Source of the DNA: Roseomonas sp. | Lineage (GTDB): Bacteria > Pseudomonadota > Alphaproteobacteria > Acetobacterales > Acetobacteraceae | Length of the DNA stretch: 64,000 bases | Assembly (NCBI GenBank): GCA_031180725.1 | Contig: JAPSLO010000004.1 | Span: forward strand, 186,001 to 250,000 | Direction: 5' to 3' | Position numbers and translations under genes: made by a program | The notes under the pieces: generated by a model | What the model was told of the DNA's origin: nothing | Databases searched by the model: none | What the model saw: only the letters and a program-made list of their open reading frames with translations | In this document: positions 44,606 through 54,816 of the stretch, one piece after another | Position numbering within the stretch: the stretch's first letter is position 1 | How the letters are laid out: each line of letters begins with the position of its first letter

Positions 44606-45403
44606 ATGGCAGCCGGGCAGGATCCGCTCATCACATTCTATCGGTTCTTGCCCGGGCTGAAGCCCCGGCGCGGCACGCCCTGTGCCGCCGGCACCCTGCC
44701 GGCCCGCGCCTTCCAGTATTGCGAGGCCGCGCGCCTCGGCTCCGCTCTCGGCTACTATGTCTTCCTGCCGATGAGCTTTCAGGCGGAATGGGACGGGGGC
44801 AGCAGCGGCCTCTGGAGCTTCGACGAGGGCGCCACCTGGTATCCCCTGTCCACCGCCGCCTTTCCCGACAGCCGCGCCGCTTTCGACGCCATCGCCCCGG
44901 AAGAGGTGCGCGGCTACTGCCCGCCCTTCATCACCCTGGGCGAGGTGCCGGGCACGCTGCAGGTCTGGACCGGCCTCTTCGCCCGCACTGCCCCGGGTTA
45001 CTCCCTGCTGGTGCGCGGGCCCGCCAATGTCGGGCGGCACCCGCATTACGAGGTGCTGGAAGGCGTGGTGGAGGCCGATTGGTGGTTCGGCCCGCTTTTC
45101 GCCAATCTGCGGTTGCTGACACCCAACCTGCCGATCCGCTTCGACAGCATGATGCCGTTCCTCCAGGTGCTGCCTCTCAACCGCGCAGAATACGCAGAAG
45201 AGAAGCAAAACCGATTCACCTTGCAGGAGGCCGCGGAGATGCCGCCGGAGCTCTGGCAGGCCTATGAACGCAGCATGATCGATCCCTTGGTGCGGAACCC
45301 GGAGCGCGGCCACTATGCCAAGGTGGTGCGCCGCCGCCGGGCAGAGGAATCCCGCGCCACCGCCTGCCCGGTCGCCCACGGCGCCAAGCCCGCCGCGGAA
45401 TGA
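44606..45403 (+). CDS. DUF6065-like protein downstream of the repeat peptide
   Basis: 265 residues from ATG 44606, 17 nt after the repeat-peptide stop codon. Recognisable segments are ITFYRFLPGLKPRRGTPC, SFQAEWDGG, GYCPPFITLGEVPGTLQVWTG, RTAPGYSLLVRGPANVGRHP, VVEADWWFGPLFANLRLL and IRFDSMMPFLQVLPL. The pattern of aromatic residues with PPF, WTGL and GPAN is that of the uncharacterised DUF6065 family, recalled rather than searched. No signal peptide or membrane helix. The stop codon overlaps the transporter start (ATGA), so the three genes form one operon. A modifying or peptide-binding role is inferred only from context. Confidence 0.65.
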   Translation: MAAGQDPLITFYRFLPGLKPRRGTPCAAGTLPARAFQYCEAARLGSALGYYVFLPMSFQAEWDGGSSGLWSFDEGATWYPLSTAAFPDSRAAFDAIAPEEVRGYCPPFITLGEVPGTLQVWTGLFARTAPGYSLLVRGPANVGRHPHYEVLEGVVEADWWFGPLFANLRLLTPNLPIRFDSMMPFLQVLPLNRAEYAEEKQNRFTLQEAAEMPPELWQAYERSMIDPLVRNPERGHYAKVVRRRRAEESRATACPVAHGAKPAAE

Positions 45404-46299
45404 CCAGCACCCGGGCCGTCCTGCTCTTCATCGCCGCGCAGCTTTGCCTGGTGGCGGAGATCACGGCGGTGCACCGGCTGGGGCCCGATTTCGGCCTGGC
45501 GCAACTCACCTTTCTCCGCGCCCTCGGCATGCTGGCTATCATCCTGGTCTCGGCGCGGGGCGAGGGACTGCGTGTCCTGCGCTCCACCCGGCCGGGGCTG
45601 CAGGCGGTGCGCGCGGGGCTGACCGTCATCTCGCTCTGGGCGATCTTCCATTCCATCGCGCATCTGCCGCTGGCTGATGCCTCCGCCCTGTCCTATCTGC
45701 GGCCGGCGTTCATTACGCTGATGGCCGCCTTGCTGCTGCGCGAGACGGTGGCGGCGCGCCGCTGGGTGGCGACCGCACTGGGCTTCCTGGGCGCCCTGCT
45801 GGTGATCGGACCGGCCTTCGCGGCCTGGCACCCGGCCTATCTGGTCGCCGTCGGGGGCGCGGCGTTGAACGGGGCGGCGATCGTCGCCTCCAAGCAGCTC
45901 ACCGCGCAGGACAGGCCAGTGACCATCCTGGCCTGGCTGACCCTGGTTTCCTTCCTCTTCTCACCCACCGCCCTGGCCGAGCCCTGGCCCTGGGCGGAAT
46001 GGCCTGCCCTGCTGGCGGTGGCCACCAGCGGCGCGCTCGCGCTATGGCTTGGTCTGCTGGCCATGCGGGCCGCCGACATCTCGCTGCTGGCGCCCTTCGA
46101 CTATGTGCGCCTTCCCGTGCTGATTCTGGTGGGGGTGCTGGTCTTCGCCGAGATGCCGAGCGGAGCGACATTGGCAGGCTCCGCCCTGATCCTGGCAGCG
46201 GGCGGGGTGCTGCTGCTGCGCGAACGCCACCGCGCCCGGATACTGGCCGCGCCTGCCCTGGCCAGCGTGGCGAAGGGCCTGCCCGCGCCCGGCGCCTGA
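45400..46299 (+). CDS. DMT superfamily (EamA) transporter
   Basis: 299 residues, ten predicted helices in two EamA repeats. Segments include AQLTFLRALGMLAIILV, SIAHLPLADASALSYLRPAFITL (the EamA signature), then ALNGAAIVASKQLTAQDRP and ADISLLAPFDYVRLPVLILVGVLVF in the second repeat. Members usually export small molecules or metabolites. The start overlaps the DUF6065-like stop codon by 4 nt. In this operon it is the candidate exporter for a product of the repeat peptide, which is inference. Confidence 0.85.
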   Translation: MTSTRAVLLFIAAQLCLVAEITAVHRLGPDFGLAQLTFLRALGMLAIILVSARGEGLRVLRSTRPGLQAVRAGLTVISLWAIFHSIAHLPLADASALSYLRPAFITLMAALLLRETVAARRWVATALGFLGALLVIGPAFAAWHPAYLVAVGGAALNGAAIVASKQLTAQDRPVTILAWLTLVSFLFSPTALAEPWPWAEWPALLAVATSGALALWLGLLAMRAADISLLAPFDYVRLPVLILVGVLVFAEMPSGATLAGSALILAAGGVLLLRERHRARILAAPALASVAKGLPAPGA

Positions 46300-46427
46300 C
46301 ACGGTAAAGGCCCCGGTGGCGGGTTTCCGGGCCACGAATGCGACCCCGCGCGCAGGACAGCCTCATGGCCGGGCGCGACTATGCGCCGGCGCGCAGCCAG
46401 GCCACCGGAGGGGCCGGCGCCTGAGTC

Positions 46428-48104
46428 TCACTCCAGTCTCAGCAAATCCATCTTCAGCAGCCAGGCCATGGCGCGGTGGGCGCGCCAGGCGCGGGTGGCG
46501 GGCAGTTCCGCCACCATCCGTGCGGCGGTGGCCGGCCCTTCCTCGAGCGCGGCACAGATCAGGGTCAGCGTCTCCGCCGATGGCAGCAGGTCCTTCCGCG
46601 GCGCGCCGCCAGTGAGGTTGGCCAAGGCCAGGGCCCGCTTCACGGTGCTTGCGGCGGTCTCGCCGGGCAGCAAGGCCAGGCGCGTCTCCGGCACCAGGCG
46701 GCGCGTCGGATAGGCGGCGAAGAGGATGGTGGGGTCGGGGCGGTGGGGCAGGCGCTCCTCGCCGCGCCGCGGAGCAGCGCGCTCGGCCCGCGCGCCGCGG
46801 CGGATGCGGGCCAGCTCCTCCCACAGCGTGCGCCAGCGGTCGATCACCACCGGCCAGTCGAAACGCGCCAGCGCATCGGCGCGCGCCGCCTGCCCCATTC
46901 GCGCGCGCAGGCCCGCATCGGCGATCAGCGCGCCATAGGCCGCCTCCGCCGCCGGCACATCCACCGCGGTCATCTGCGCCACCCCGGCGATGAAGCTGTC
47001 ATAGCTGTCCTGGCCGGTGTCATGCCGGTCGGCCAGGTCGGTCATCGGGCCAGCCAGCGTGGTTGGGCAGCGGAAGCCGGTGACGCCGTGCTGCACCGTA
47101 TCCTTCAGCCCGTCCCAGTCACTGCCCACCACCGGCAGGCCGGCGGCCAGCGCCTCCACCGGCGCCAGGCCGAAGCTTTCCTGGATGTTGTCGGAAAGCA
47201 GGGTGAACAGATCCGCCGCGTTGCGCAGCGTGGTGCCGGTCTCCGGCCGCTCCACCAGCCGGATCTCCAGCCCTGGGGCCACGGCGCAGGCCTGTTCGGA
47301 AAAGGCGCGGCGCTGCGTCTCATCCGCGAACCAGCCGGAGAGGATCAGCACCACCTTCGCCCCCGCCGGCGCCCGCGCTGCCGCGCGGCCGAGGGCGAGG
47401 AACATGGGCAGCGGATGCCCCTTCGCGTGGAAGGACAGCCGCCCATGGTGCAGCACCGCGACATCCTGTGGCCCGAGGCCGAGCTTCGCACGCCATTCCG
47501 CCCGCGCCGCCGCATCCGGCGCCAGTGCGGCGCAATCGACGCCGAGCGGGATGACGGGCAGCGCCGGACCCTCGATGCGCGTCGCGCCCAGCCGCTGCTT
47601 GAGATAGGCGCCCTGCATCTCCAGCAGCCGCAGCACCGCGCTCCGCACGGCGGAGGAGGTGCAGACGATGGCATCCCAGGGCTGCACCGGCGCCACCAGG
47701 CTTTCCAGGATGGAATCCATCGCCCCGGTGGAGGAGATGGTGTGCGTCACCCCCACCAGGGAGAAGGCCGTCGCCTCCCCCAGCCGCCGGCGGCGCCAGG
47801 CGAAGGGGCCTAGCCCCGGGCCCGGCAGCAGCAGGCAGCCGATCTCCGCCAGCCGGTGGTACTGGGCATCCGGGATCGCCTCGGCCGGCAGGCTGCCGAG
47901 GGCAGCGACATGGCGGCGGAAGGCGGCCGCCGCGGCCTCGGTCTTGGTCAGCGCCACGATGCGGTCGAAGCCGGCATGGCGCACCAGCCCGGTCAGGAAG
48001 CCCTCCCCCGCCGCGTGGCGGCCCATCAGCCGGGGGCGGGAGGTGTCGTAACCATCGGGGGCGTAGAGCAGGGCGGCGCCGGGTGGCGTCGGAGGGGCGG
48101 GCAT
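46428..48104 (-). CDS. Family-4-type glycosyltransferase
   Basis: 558 residues, GT-B fold. The C-terminal donor domain has VAVLHHGRLSFHAKGHPLPM, ESFGLAPVEALAAGLPVVGSDWDGLKDTV (the E-x7-E signature) and HGVTGFRCP. The N-terminal acceptor part includes LVGVTHTISSTGAMDSI. About 110 further residues follow the transferase domain (from DPTILFAAYPTRR), mostly helical and unassigned. Sugar donor and acceptor are unknown. A lone gene, so a role in capsule or glycolipid synthesis cannot be supported by context. Confidence 0.82.
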   Translation of the reverse strand: MPAPPTPPGAALLYAPDGYDTSRPRLMGRHAAGEGFLTGLVRHAGFDRIVALTKTEAAAAAFRRHVAALGSLPAEAIPDAQYHRLAEIGCLLLPGPGLGPFAWRRRRLGEATAFSLVGVTHTISSTGAMDSILESLVAPVQPWDAIVCTSSAVRSAVLRLLEMQGAYLKQRLGATRIEGPALPVIPLGVDCAALAPDAAARAEWRAKLGLGPQDVAVLHHGRLSFHAKGHPLPMFLALGRAAARAPAGAKVVLILSGWFADETQRRAFSEQACAVAPGLEIRLVERPETGTTLRNAADLFTLLSDNIQESFGLAPVEALAAGLPVVGSDWDGLKDTVQHGVTGFRCPTTLAGPMTDLADRHDTGQDSYDSFIAGVAQMTAVDVPAAEAAYGALIADAGLRARMGQAARADALARFDWPVVIDRWRTLWEELARIRRGARAERAAPRRGEERLPHRPDPTILFAAYPTRRLVPETRLALLPGETAASTVKRALALANLTGGAPRKDLLPSAETLTLICAALEEGPATAARMVAELPATRAWRAHRAMAWLLKMDLLRLE

Positions 48105-48188
48105 GGTGCTGAGGCTGGGGGCGCGGGCGCGGGCGCGTCAATGCCGCGAGGTTGCCGCCGCGCCGCGCAAGCGTTATCGGCGCGCGCC

Positions 48189-49361
48189 ATGGACATCTCC
48201 CCTGGCCTGACCGGCGCCAATGAGGGCCCGCTGCCCGCGTACCGCGCATTGGTTGCGCGCGGCGTCCTGCAATCCGATCCCGCCCAGGCCCGCGCGGCGG
48301 AAGTCCTGCAGGATCTTTGGCGCCGCACCCGCGGCTATGACCCGAAGCCGGAAGAGCCGGAGCCCGGTGGCTTCTTCTCGCGCTTCCTGCGCCGCAAGCC
48401 GGTGGCGCCGGAGGAAGCGCCGGCCGGCACGCCAATGGGTCTCTACCTGGTGGGCGAGGTGGGGCGCGGGAAGTCCATGCTGATGGACATGTTCTTCGCC
48501 ACCGCCGAGGTGGAGCGAAAGCAGCGCATCCACTTCCACGACTTCATGCAGGGCCGCGTGCATCGCCGCATCCATGCCTGGAAGAAGGAGCATGGCGACA
48601 CCGCAGACCCGATCCCGCCACTGGCCGATTCCATCGCAGCCGAGGCCGCGCTGCTGTGCTTCGACGAATTCCAGGTGCATGACATCGCCGATGCGATGGT
48701 GCTGGGCCGGCTGTTCCAGGCGCTGTTCGCGCGCGGCACGGTGGTGGTGGCGACCAGCAACACCACGCCGGACGACCTGTTCAAGGGCAAGCCCGGCCGC
48801 GACGCCTTCCTGCCCTTCATCGCGCTGATCAAGCGCCGGCTGGAAGTGCTGGTCCTGGAATCCGCGCGCGACTACCGACGGGAGCGGATCCTGGACCTGC
48901 CCACCTGGCACATGCCCGCAGATCGGCGCGCCGAGGCGGCGCTGGATGCCGCCTTCCGCGAGTTGACAGGGCGCGACCATGGCGCGCCGATGAAGCTGAC
49001 CCTGCTGGGGCGCGAGCTGGAAGTGCCGCAGGCCGCGGAAGGCGTGGCGCGCTTCGACTTCGAGACGCTGTGCGGCCGCCCGCTGGGCCCGGCCGACTAC
49101 CTGGCCATTGCCAGCCAGTTCCACACGCTGGTGCTGGATGGCATCCCGCGACTGGGCGCGGAGAATTTCGACAAGGCGCGGCGTTTCATCACCCTGGTGG
49201 ACGCGCTGTACGAGCATCGCGTGAAGCTGCTGGCCAGTGCTGCCGCGGCCCCTGACCAGCTTTACGAAGAAGGCGACAATGCCGCGATGTTCCAGCGCAC
49301 CGCGAGTCGCCTGCACGAAATGCAGAGTCGCGATTGGCGCACACGACCGCACCTTCAGTGA
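48189..49361 (+). CDS. zapE: AFG1-like ATPase ZapE
   Basis: 390 residues. Walker A is GEVGRGKS (89-96), then IHFHDFMQGRVHRRIHAWK, Walker B LLCFDEFQVHDIADAM, sensor VVATSNTTPDDLF and the C-terminal RRFITLVDALYEHRVKL, all AFG1/ZapE signatures. Z-ring-associated ATPase in E. coli and related to mitochondrial Lace1. I chose ATG 48189; the frame extends further upstream but opposite the glycosyltransferase gene. Confidence 0.92.
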   Translation: MDISPGLTGANEGPLPAYRALVARGVLQSDPAQARAAEVLQDLWRRTRGYDPKPEEPEPGGFFSRFLRRKPVAPEEAPAGTPMGLYLVGEVGRGKSMLMDMFFATAEVERKQRIHFHDFMQGRVHRRIHAWKKEHGDTADPIPPLADSIAAEAALLCFDEFQVHDIADAMVLGRLFQALFARGTVVVATSNTTPDDLFKGKPGRDAFLPFIALIKRRLEVLVLESARDYRRERILDLPTWHMPADRRAEAALDAAFRELTGRDHGAPMKLTLLGRELEVPQAAEGVARFDFETLCGRPLGPADYLAIASQFHTLVLDGIPRLGAENFDKARRFITLVDALYEHRVKLLASAAAAPDQLYEEGDNAAMFQRTASRLHEMQSRDWRTRPHLQ

Positions 49362-49572
49362 CATTGGATGCGGGGGCTTAATTTTTCATTGCACGTCAAG
49401 ATCGCCGCGACGGCCTGCTCACGAAATGGCGATTCCTCATGTGGAATCTGAAGTTCTCGCGTTGACAGCCCTGGCTTCGCTGGGTCAAGTCAGCGCAGGG
49501 GTTCGGGTCCGGGGGGACCTGGTCTCGGCGAAGGCCGGGATAGGCACCGAAGAACGGGGGATTACACAACGC

Positions 49573-50037
49573 ATGCGCAGGATCCTTCTCGCGCTGATGG
49601 CGCTTGGCTGCATGACCGTGACGGCTGAGGCGGCCCAGCGGGGCGACCGGGGAAGGGAATCACAGGAGACTGCGCAGAGTCAGACAGCCAAGCCGCAACA
49701 GACCAAGGCCGTTTCCGCGACTCGGCCGAGCACCGGCACGCGCCAGGCCAGCCGCAGCACGGCGCGCCGGCAGACCACCGCGTTGCGCCCGGGCGATGTG
49801 CGCAGCTCGCGCAGCGGCACGGCGATGCGCGGCACGGCCGCGGCAACCGTCTCGCGTGAGGCGATGGCGCAGTGCTCGCGCAGGAACGGCCGCACGGTCT
49901 GCGGCAACCGCCAGAGCGTCGCGGGCTGGCAGGCGGGCCTGCCGCGCCCCGACTACGCGCAGCGTGAATGCCCGGAAGGCACCTTCGCCACCCTCGCACG
50001 CGGGCATGACGACGTGGTGCGCTGCATGCCGCTGTAA
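49573..50037 (+). CDS. Secreted basic protein, unknown function
   Basis: 154 residues. The signal is MRRILLALMALGCMTVTAEA with cleavage near AEA-A. A low-complexity Thr/Arg/Gln/Ser region (about 22-95) is followed by a C-terminal segment with four cysteines (QCSRRNGRTVCGNRQS, then RECPEGTFA and VVRCMPL). I recognise no family. A terminator begins 30 nt after the stop codon. The 211-nt upstream gap contains TTGACA at 49462-49467 but no well-matched -10. Confidence 0.6.
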   Translation: MRRILLALMALGCMTVTAEAAQRGDRGRESQETAQSQTAKPQQTKAVSATRPSTGTRQASRSTARRQTTALRPGDVRSSRSGTAMRGTAAATVSREAMAQCSRRNGRTVCGNRQSVAGWQAGLPRPDYAQRECPEGTFATLARGHDDVVRCMPL

Positions 50038-50066
50038 AAAGCGGAGAGAGGACCGGCTTCGCAGGA

Positions 50067-50091
50067 AGGGGCGCATTCCGCGCCCCTTTTT
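50067..50091 (+). terminator. Rho-independent terminator
   Basis: Arms AGGGGCGC (50067-50074) and GCGCCCCT (50080-50087), loop ATTCC, followed by TTTTTC. It ends the secreted basic protein gene. Confidence 0.82.
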
Positions 50092-50163
50092 CGTGTAGCC
50101 GTCCTAATTGTCTTGCCGACCAGACAGGTGGCGCACAGACTGCGTGGCGGAGGAAACGCCACG

Positions 50164-51126
50164 ATGCTGAGACGCACTGTCCTCGCTGCGTTCGGAAGTC
50201 TCGCACTGCCCGCGCTGGCCCGCGCGGAAGCCTGGCCGGCCCGCCCCATCCGCCTGATCATCCCCTATCCGCCCGGCGGCGGCACCGACACGCTGGCCCG
50301 CCCCTGGGCGGAGCGGATGCGCGCGAAGCTGGGCCAGCCGCTGGTGATCGAGAATCGCGGCGGGGCGGCGACCAATATCGGGATGGAGATTGCCTCCCGC
50401 GCACCGGCCGATGGCTACACACTGGCCATCAATGCGGACAACATCGCTTACTTCCCGCATCTCTACCGCCGGCTGCCCTATGCGCTGTTCCGGGATTTCA
50501 CCGCGGTGGGCTACATGGCGGAAACGCCGCTGGTGGTGGCGGCGAACCCGAATGTGCCGGCGCGCACGCTGCGCGAATTCGTGGCGCTCTGCCGCGCCAA
50601 TCCGGAGAAATACTCCTTCGCCAACCCCTCCATCGGCTCACCGCATCACATGGGGTTCGAGCTGCTGGCACGGGAAGCTGGCATCAAGCTTGTCCAGGCC
50701 GAGTATCGCGGCGGCGGGCCGGCCATGAATGACGTGCTGGCGGGGCATGTGCATCTCGGCGTGTTCAGCCTGGGTTCCGTCACCCAGCATTTCGCCGCAG
50801 GGACGCTGCGGCCCTATGCCGTGCTCTCCGCCCAACGGTCCCAGGCGGCGCCGGATGTGCCGACCACGGCAGAGGAAGGCCTGCCCCGCGTGGTGAATGC
50901 GCTGCGCTTCCTTCTCTTCGCCCCCGCCGGCACGCCGAAGGAGGTGGTGGCCGCCCTGCACGAGGCCTCCACGGAAAGCCTGAACGACCCGGCTCTGCGC
51001 GACCAGCTGGTGCGCGCCGGCTTCGAGATCACGCCCAGCACGCCCGACCAGGCGCTGGCGATGCTGCAGGCCGAGCATGACCGCTGGGCCGACATCCTTC
51101 CCTCCATGAACCTGAGGCTCGATTGA
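50164..51126 (+). CDS. Bug-type tripartite tricarboxylate transporter receptor
   Basis: 320 residues from ATG 50164 (GGAGG about 9 nt upstream). A signal sequence RRTVLAAFGSLALPALARA is followed by the Bug core: WPARPIRLIIPYPPGGGTDT, VIENRGGAATNIGMEIASRAPADGYTL, MGFELLAREAGI, YRGGGPAMNDVLAGHVHLG and PDVPTTAEEGLP. The periplasmic receptor binds carboxylates or similar ligands. No TctA/TctB permease gene is nearby, as is common for orphan Bug genes. It overlaps the next gene by TGATG. Confidence 0.92.
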   Translation: MLRRTVLAAFGSLALPALARAEAWPARPIRLIIPYPPGGGTDTLARPWAERMRAKLGQPLVIENRGGAATNIGMEIASRAPADGYTLAINADNIAYFPHLYRRLPYALFRDFTAVGYMAETPLVVAANPNVPARTLREFVALCRANPEKYSFANPSIGSPHHMGFELLAREAGIKLVQAEYRGGGPAMNDVLAGHVHLGVFSLGSVTQHFAAGTLRPYAVLSAQRSQAAPDVPTTAEEGLPRVVNALRFLLFAPAGTPKEVVAALHEASTESLNDPALRDQLVRAGFEITPSTPDQALAMLQAEHDRWADILPSMNLRLD

Positions 51127-51863
51127 TGGCGAACCGACTGGACATTCCCGGCGATGCCGCCCGGGTGGTGAAGGCCGTGCAGGCCGGCGGCGTCGCGATC
51201 ATCCCGATGGATGTCGGCTATGCCGGCATCGGCGGCTGCCACGACGCGCTGATGCGCTTCTTCCGCGCCAAGGGCCGTGGCGCGCACAAGCGCAATGCCA
51301 TGCTGGGCAATCTCGACCTGCATGACGAGCTGCACCTGCTGGATGCCCGCGGTAAGGACATGGTGCGCTGCCTGGTGCTGGATTACGACCTGCCGGTGGC
51401 GGTCGTTTCCGGCTTCCGCGAACAGCATCCACTGCTGCTCGCCCTGGGGGAGGAGGCGCTGGCCGCCAGCACCGATGGCGGCACGCTAGCCATGCTGCTG
51501 AACGCCGGCAACTTCCTGGCCGAGGTGACGCGCCAGGCCACCGCCGTGAACCAGCCGCTGTTCGGCAGCTCCGCCAACCTGACCGGCACCGGCACCCGCT
51601 TCCGCGCGGATGATGTGCAGCCGGAGATCCGCGCGGTGGCGGATGTGGTCGTGGATTACGGCCTGCAGAAGTTCCACCGCTACCGCCGCAGCTCCACCAT
51701 GATCGACTTCCGCACCATGGAGGTCGTGCGCATCGGCTCCTGCTACGAGGTGATCGCCGATGTGCTGAAGCGCCATTTCGGCGTGGAACTGCCGCCCGAC
51801 CCGGGGCTGGAGGCGCTGCCCTCCGGGCATCTGCGGGAGGCGCAGCGGCAATACGCCGCCTGA
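51126..51863 (+). CDS. YrdC/Sua5-domain protein
   Basis: 245 residues. YrdC-like segments are VKAVQAGGVAIIPMDVGYAG, NQPLFGSSANLTGTGT and RRSSTMIDFRTMEVVRIG, which match the GG-V-PTDT-YG, SSAN-G and ST-(I/V)-D motifs of threonylcarbamoyl-AMP synthases. However, the canonical PTDTVYG reads PMDVGYAG, so it may not make TsaC product. The start ATG shares bases with the Bug stop codon (TGATG), so expression is coupled. Possibly a carbamoyl- or nucleotide-binding enzyme acting on the imported ligand. Confidence 0.7.
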   Translation: MANRLDIPGDAARVVKAVQAGGVAIIPMDVGYAGIGGCHDALMRFFRAKGRGAHKRNAMLGNLDLHDELHLLDARGKDMVRCLVLDYDLPVAVVSGFREQHPLLLALGEEALAASTDGGTLAMLLNAGNFLAEVTRQATAVNQPLFGSSANLTGTGTRFRADDVQPEIRAVADVVVDYGLQKFHRYRRSSTMIDFRTMEVVRIGSCYEVIADVLKRHFGVELPPDPGLEALPSGHLREAQRQYAA

Positions 51864-51912
51864 CGCCACACGCCGCTTCCCTGCCCCGCGCCGGCGGGGC
51901 AGGCTTCCGGGC

Positions 51913-52452
51913 ATGACCTTGCCCATGCTCGAGACCCCGCGCCTCCGGCTGCGCCCGCCGGTGCCGGCCGATCTGGAACCCTGGGCGGCGATGATGGCCG
52001 ATGAGGAGACTGCGCGCTTCATCGGCAGCGTGCAGACCCGCTTCATGGTTTGGCGCAGCCTGATGGCCATGGCCGGAAGCTGGGCGCTGAACGGCTATGG
52101 CTTCTTCTCCGTCATCGAGAAGGCGACGGGCCGCTGGATCGGCCGGGTCGGGCCCTGGCACCCCGAGGGCTGGCCTGCGCCCGAGATCGCCTGGGGCCTG
52201 GTGCGGCCCGCCTGGGGCCAGGGCTATGCCGCCGAGGCCGCCACCGCCGCCATCGACTGGACCTTCGCCGCCCTGGCCTGGCCTTCCATCGCGCATGTGA
52301 TCCATCGGGAGAATGCCCGCTCCCAGGCGCTGGCCCGGCGCCTGGGAGCGGAGCGGCACGGCGCGGCCACGCTTCCCCCGCCATTTGACGGTGCGGAAGC
52401 GGATCTCTGGGTGCAGGACCGGGCCCGCTGGCGCGCCCGGCGAAGGCCTTGA
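51913..52452 (+). CDS. GNAT N-acetyltransferase (RimJ/RimL type)
   Basis: 179 residues. It begins MTLPMLETPRLRLRPPVPAD, a typical RimJ/RimL opening. The acetyl-CoA binding region reads EIAWGLVRPAWGQGYAAEAATAAIDWTF (Q/R-x-x-G-x-G/A variant), and HVIHRENARSQALARRLGA closes the fold. The substrate may be a protein N-terminus or an amine; nothing in the context decides. Separate from mdh by 140 nt with a CCGCGGG...CCCGCGG dyad. Confidence 0.87.
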   Translation: MTLPMLETPRLRLRPPVPADLEPWAAMMADEETARFIGSVQTRFMVWRSLMAMAGSWALNGYGFFSVIEKATGRWIGRVGPWHPEGWPAPEIAWGLVRPAWGQGYAAEAATAAIDWTFAALAWPSIAHVIHRENARSQALARRLGAERHGAATLPPPFDGAEADLWVQDRARWRARRRP

Positions 52453-52583
52453 CGGGCCCTTAAGCGCCGAAAGTCCCCGCCTTGCCCACGCTGCACCGCG
52501 GGAGTAGTTACCCGCGGGGCTTTCCCGCCCTTGAAATCATCTCGCCCGGCAGCAGGCCCGTCGCGGGCGGCCGGTAAGGTTGA

Positions 52584-53546
<963 letters not shown>

Positions 53547-53616
53547 GCCCTTTCCTCCGGGCGGATCGGGGGCGGCGCCCCCGGCCGCCTACCCCGATCC
53601 CTGCCGGAGAGACCGG

Positions 53617-54813
53617 ATGAACATCCACGAATACCAGGCCAAGGAGCTGCTGCGCCACTACGGCGTGGCCGTGCTCGACGGTCATGTCGCCTGGACGGCC
53701 GAGGAAGCGGTTGAGGCCGCGAAGAAGCTGCCCGGCCCCGTCTATGTCGTGAAGTCGCAGATCCATGCCGGCGGCCGCGGCGCCGGGCGCTTCAAGGAAG
53801 ACCCGAACGGCAAGGGCGGCGTGCGCGTCGTCAAGTCGGTCGAGGATGTGAAGGCGGCCGCCGAGGCGATGATCGGCAAGACGCTGGTCACCAAGCAGAC
53901 CGGTGCGCAGGGCAAGGTTGTCAGCCGCGTCTATGTCGAGGATGGCTGCGACATCAAGCGCGAGCTCTATCTCGGCCTGCTGGTCGATCGCTCCACAAGC
54001 CGCATCGTCATCATGGCCTCCACCGAAGGCGGCATGGAGATCGAGGAGGTGGCGGTCAGCCACCCCGAGAAGATCCTGAAGGTCCATGTGGACCCCGCTT
54101 CCGGCGTCTCCGGCTTCCATGCCCGCAAGCTGGCCTTCGGCCTGGGGCTGCAGGGCAAGCAGGTGGCCAGCTTCACCAAGTTCGTCACCGCCCTCTACGG
54201 CGCCTTCCTCGAACTCGACTGCGCCATCGTGGAGATCAACCCGCTGGTGGTCACCGGCGCGGGCGACATCGTGGCGCTCGATGCCAAGGTGTCCTTCGAC
54301 GACAACGCGCTGTTCCGCCACAAGGACCTGGAGGCGCTGCGCGACGAGTCCGAGATGGACCCGAAGGAGCTGGACGCCACCAAGCACGACCTGAACTACG
54401 TCGCGCTGGATGGCGAGATCGGCTGCATGGTGAACGGCGCGGGCCTGGCGATGGCCACCATGGACATCATCAAGCTCTATGGCTCCAGCCCGGCGAACTT
54501 CCTGGATGTGGGCGGCACGGCGGATGCGGCGCGGGTGACGGAAGCCTTCCGCATCATCACCTCCGATCCGAATGTGAAGGCCATCCTGGTCAACATCTTC
54601 GGCGGCATCGCCAAGTGCGACATGATCGCCAGCGGCATCGTAGCGGCCAGCAAGAACCTCTCGCTGAAGGTGCCGCTGGTGGTGCGCCTTGAAGGCACGA
54701 ATGTCGAGCTTGGCAAGAAGATCCTGGCCGAGAGCGGCCTGGCGATCATCCCCGCCGACAACCTGGCCGACGCCGCCCAGAAGGTGGTCGCCGCCGTGAA
54801 GAAGGCCGCCTGA
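53617..54813 (+). CDS. sucC: Succinyl-CoA synthetase (ADP-forming) beta subunit
   Basis: 398 residues. The ATP-grasp domain is at the N-terminus ([36 protein letters not shown]). [15 protein letters not shown] is the Mg/ATP-binding loop; the CoA-ligase-like C-terminal half has [20 protein letters not shown] and [13 protein letters not shown]. It makes ATP (or GTP) from succinyl-CoA with SucD, which starts 3 nt after its stop codon. Confidence 0.97.
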   Translation: MNIHEYQAKELLRHYGVAVLDGHVAWTAEEAVEAAKKLPGPVYVVKSQIHAGGRGAGRFKEDPNGKGGVRVVKSVEDVKAAAEAMIGKTLVTKQTGAQGKVVSRVYVEDGCDIKRELYLGLLVDRSTSRIVIMASTEGGMEIEEVAVSHPEKILKVHVDPASGVSGFHARKLAFGLGLQGKQVASFTKFVTALYGAFLELDCAIVEINPLVVTGAGDIVALDAKVSFDDNALFRHKDLEALRDESEMDPKELDATKHDLNYVALDGEIGCMVNGAGLAMATMDIIKLYGSSPANFLDVGGTADAARVTEAFRIITSDPNVKAILVNIFGGIAKCDMIASGIVAASKNLSLKVPLVVRLEGTNVELGKKILAESGLAIIPADNLADAAQKVVAAVKKAA

Positions 54814-54816
54814 GCG

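Noticed and set aside
44291-45379. Minus-strand frame with CMPAPKR repeats
   Set aside because: It is the complement of the RFGAGMQ repeats. The plus-strand peptide has a strong ribosome site and operon context, and the minus frame has neither.
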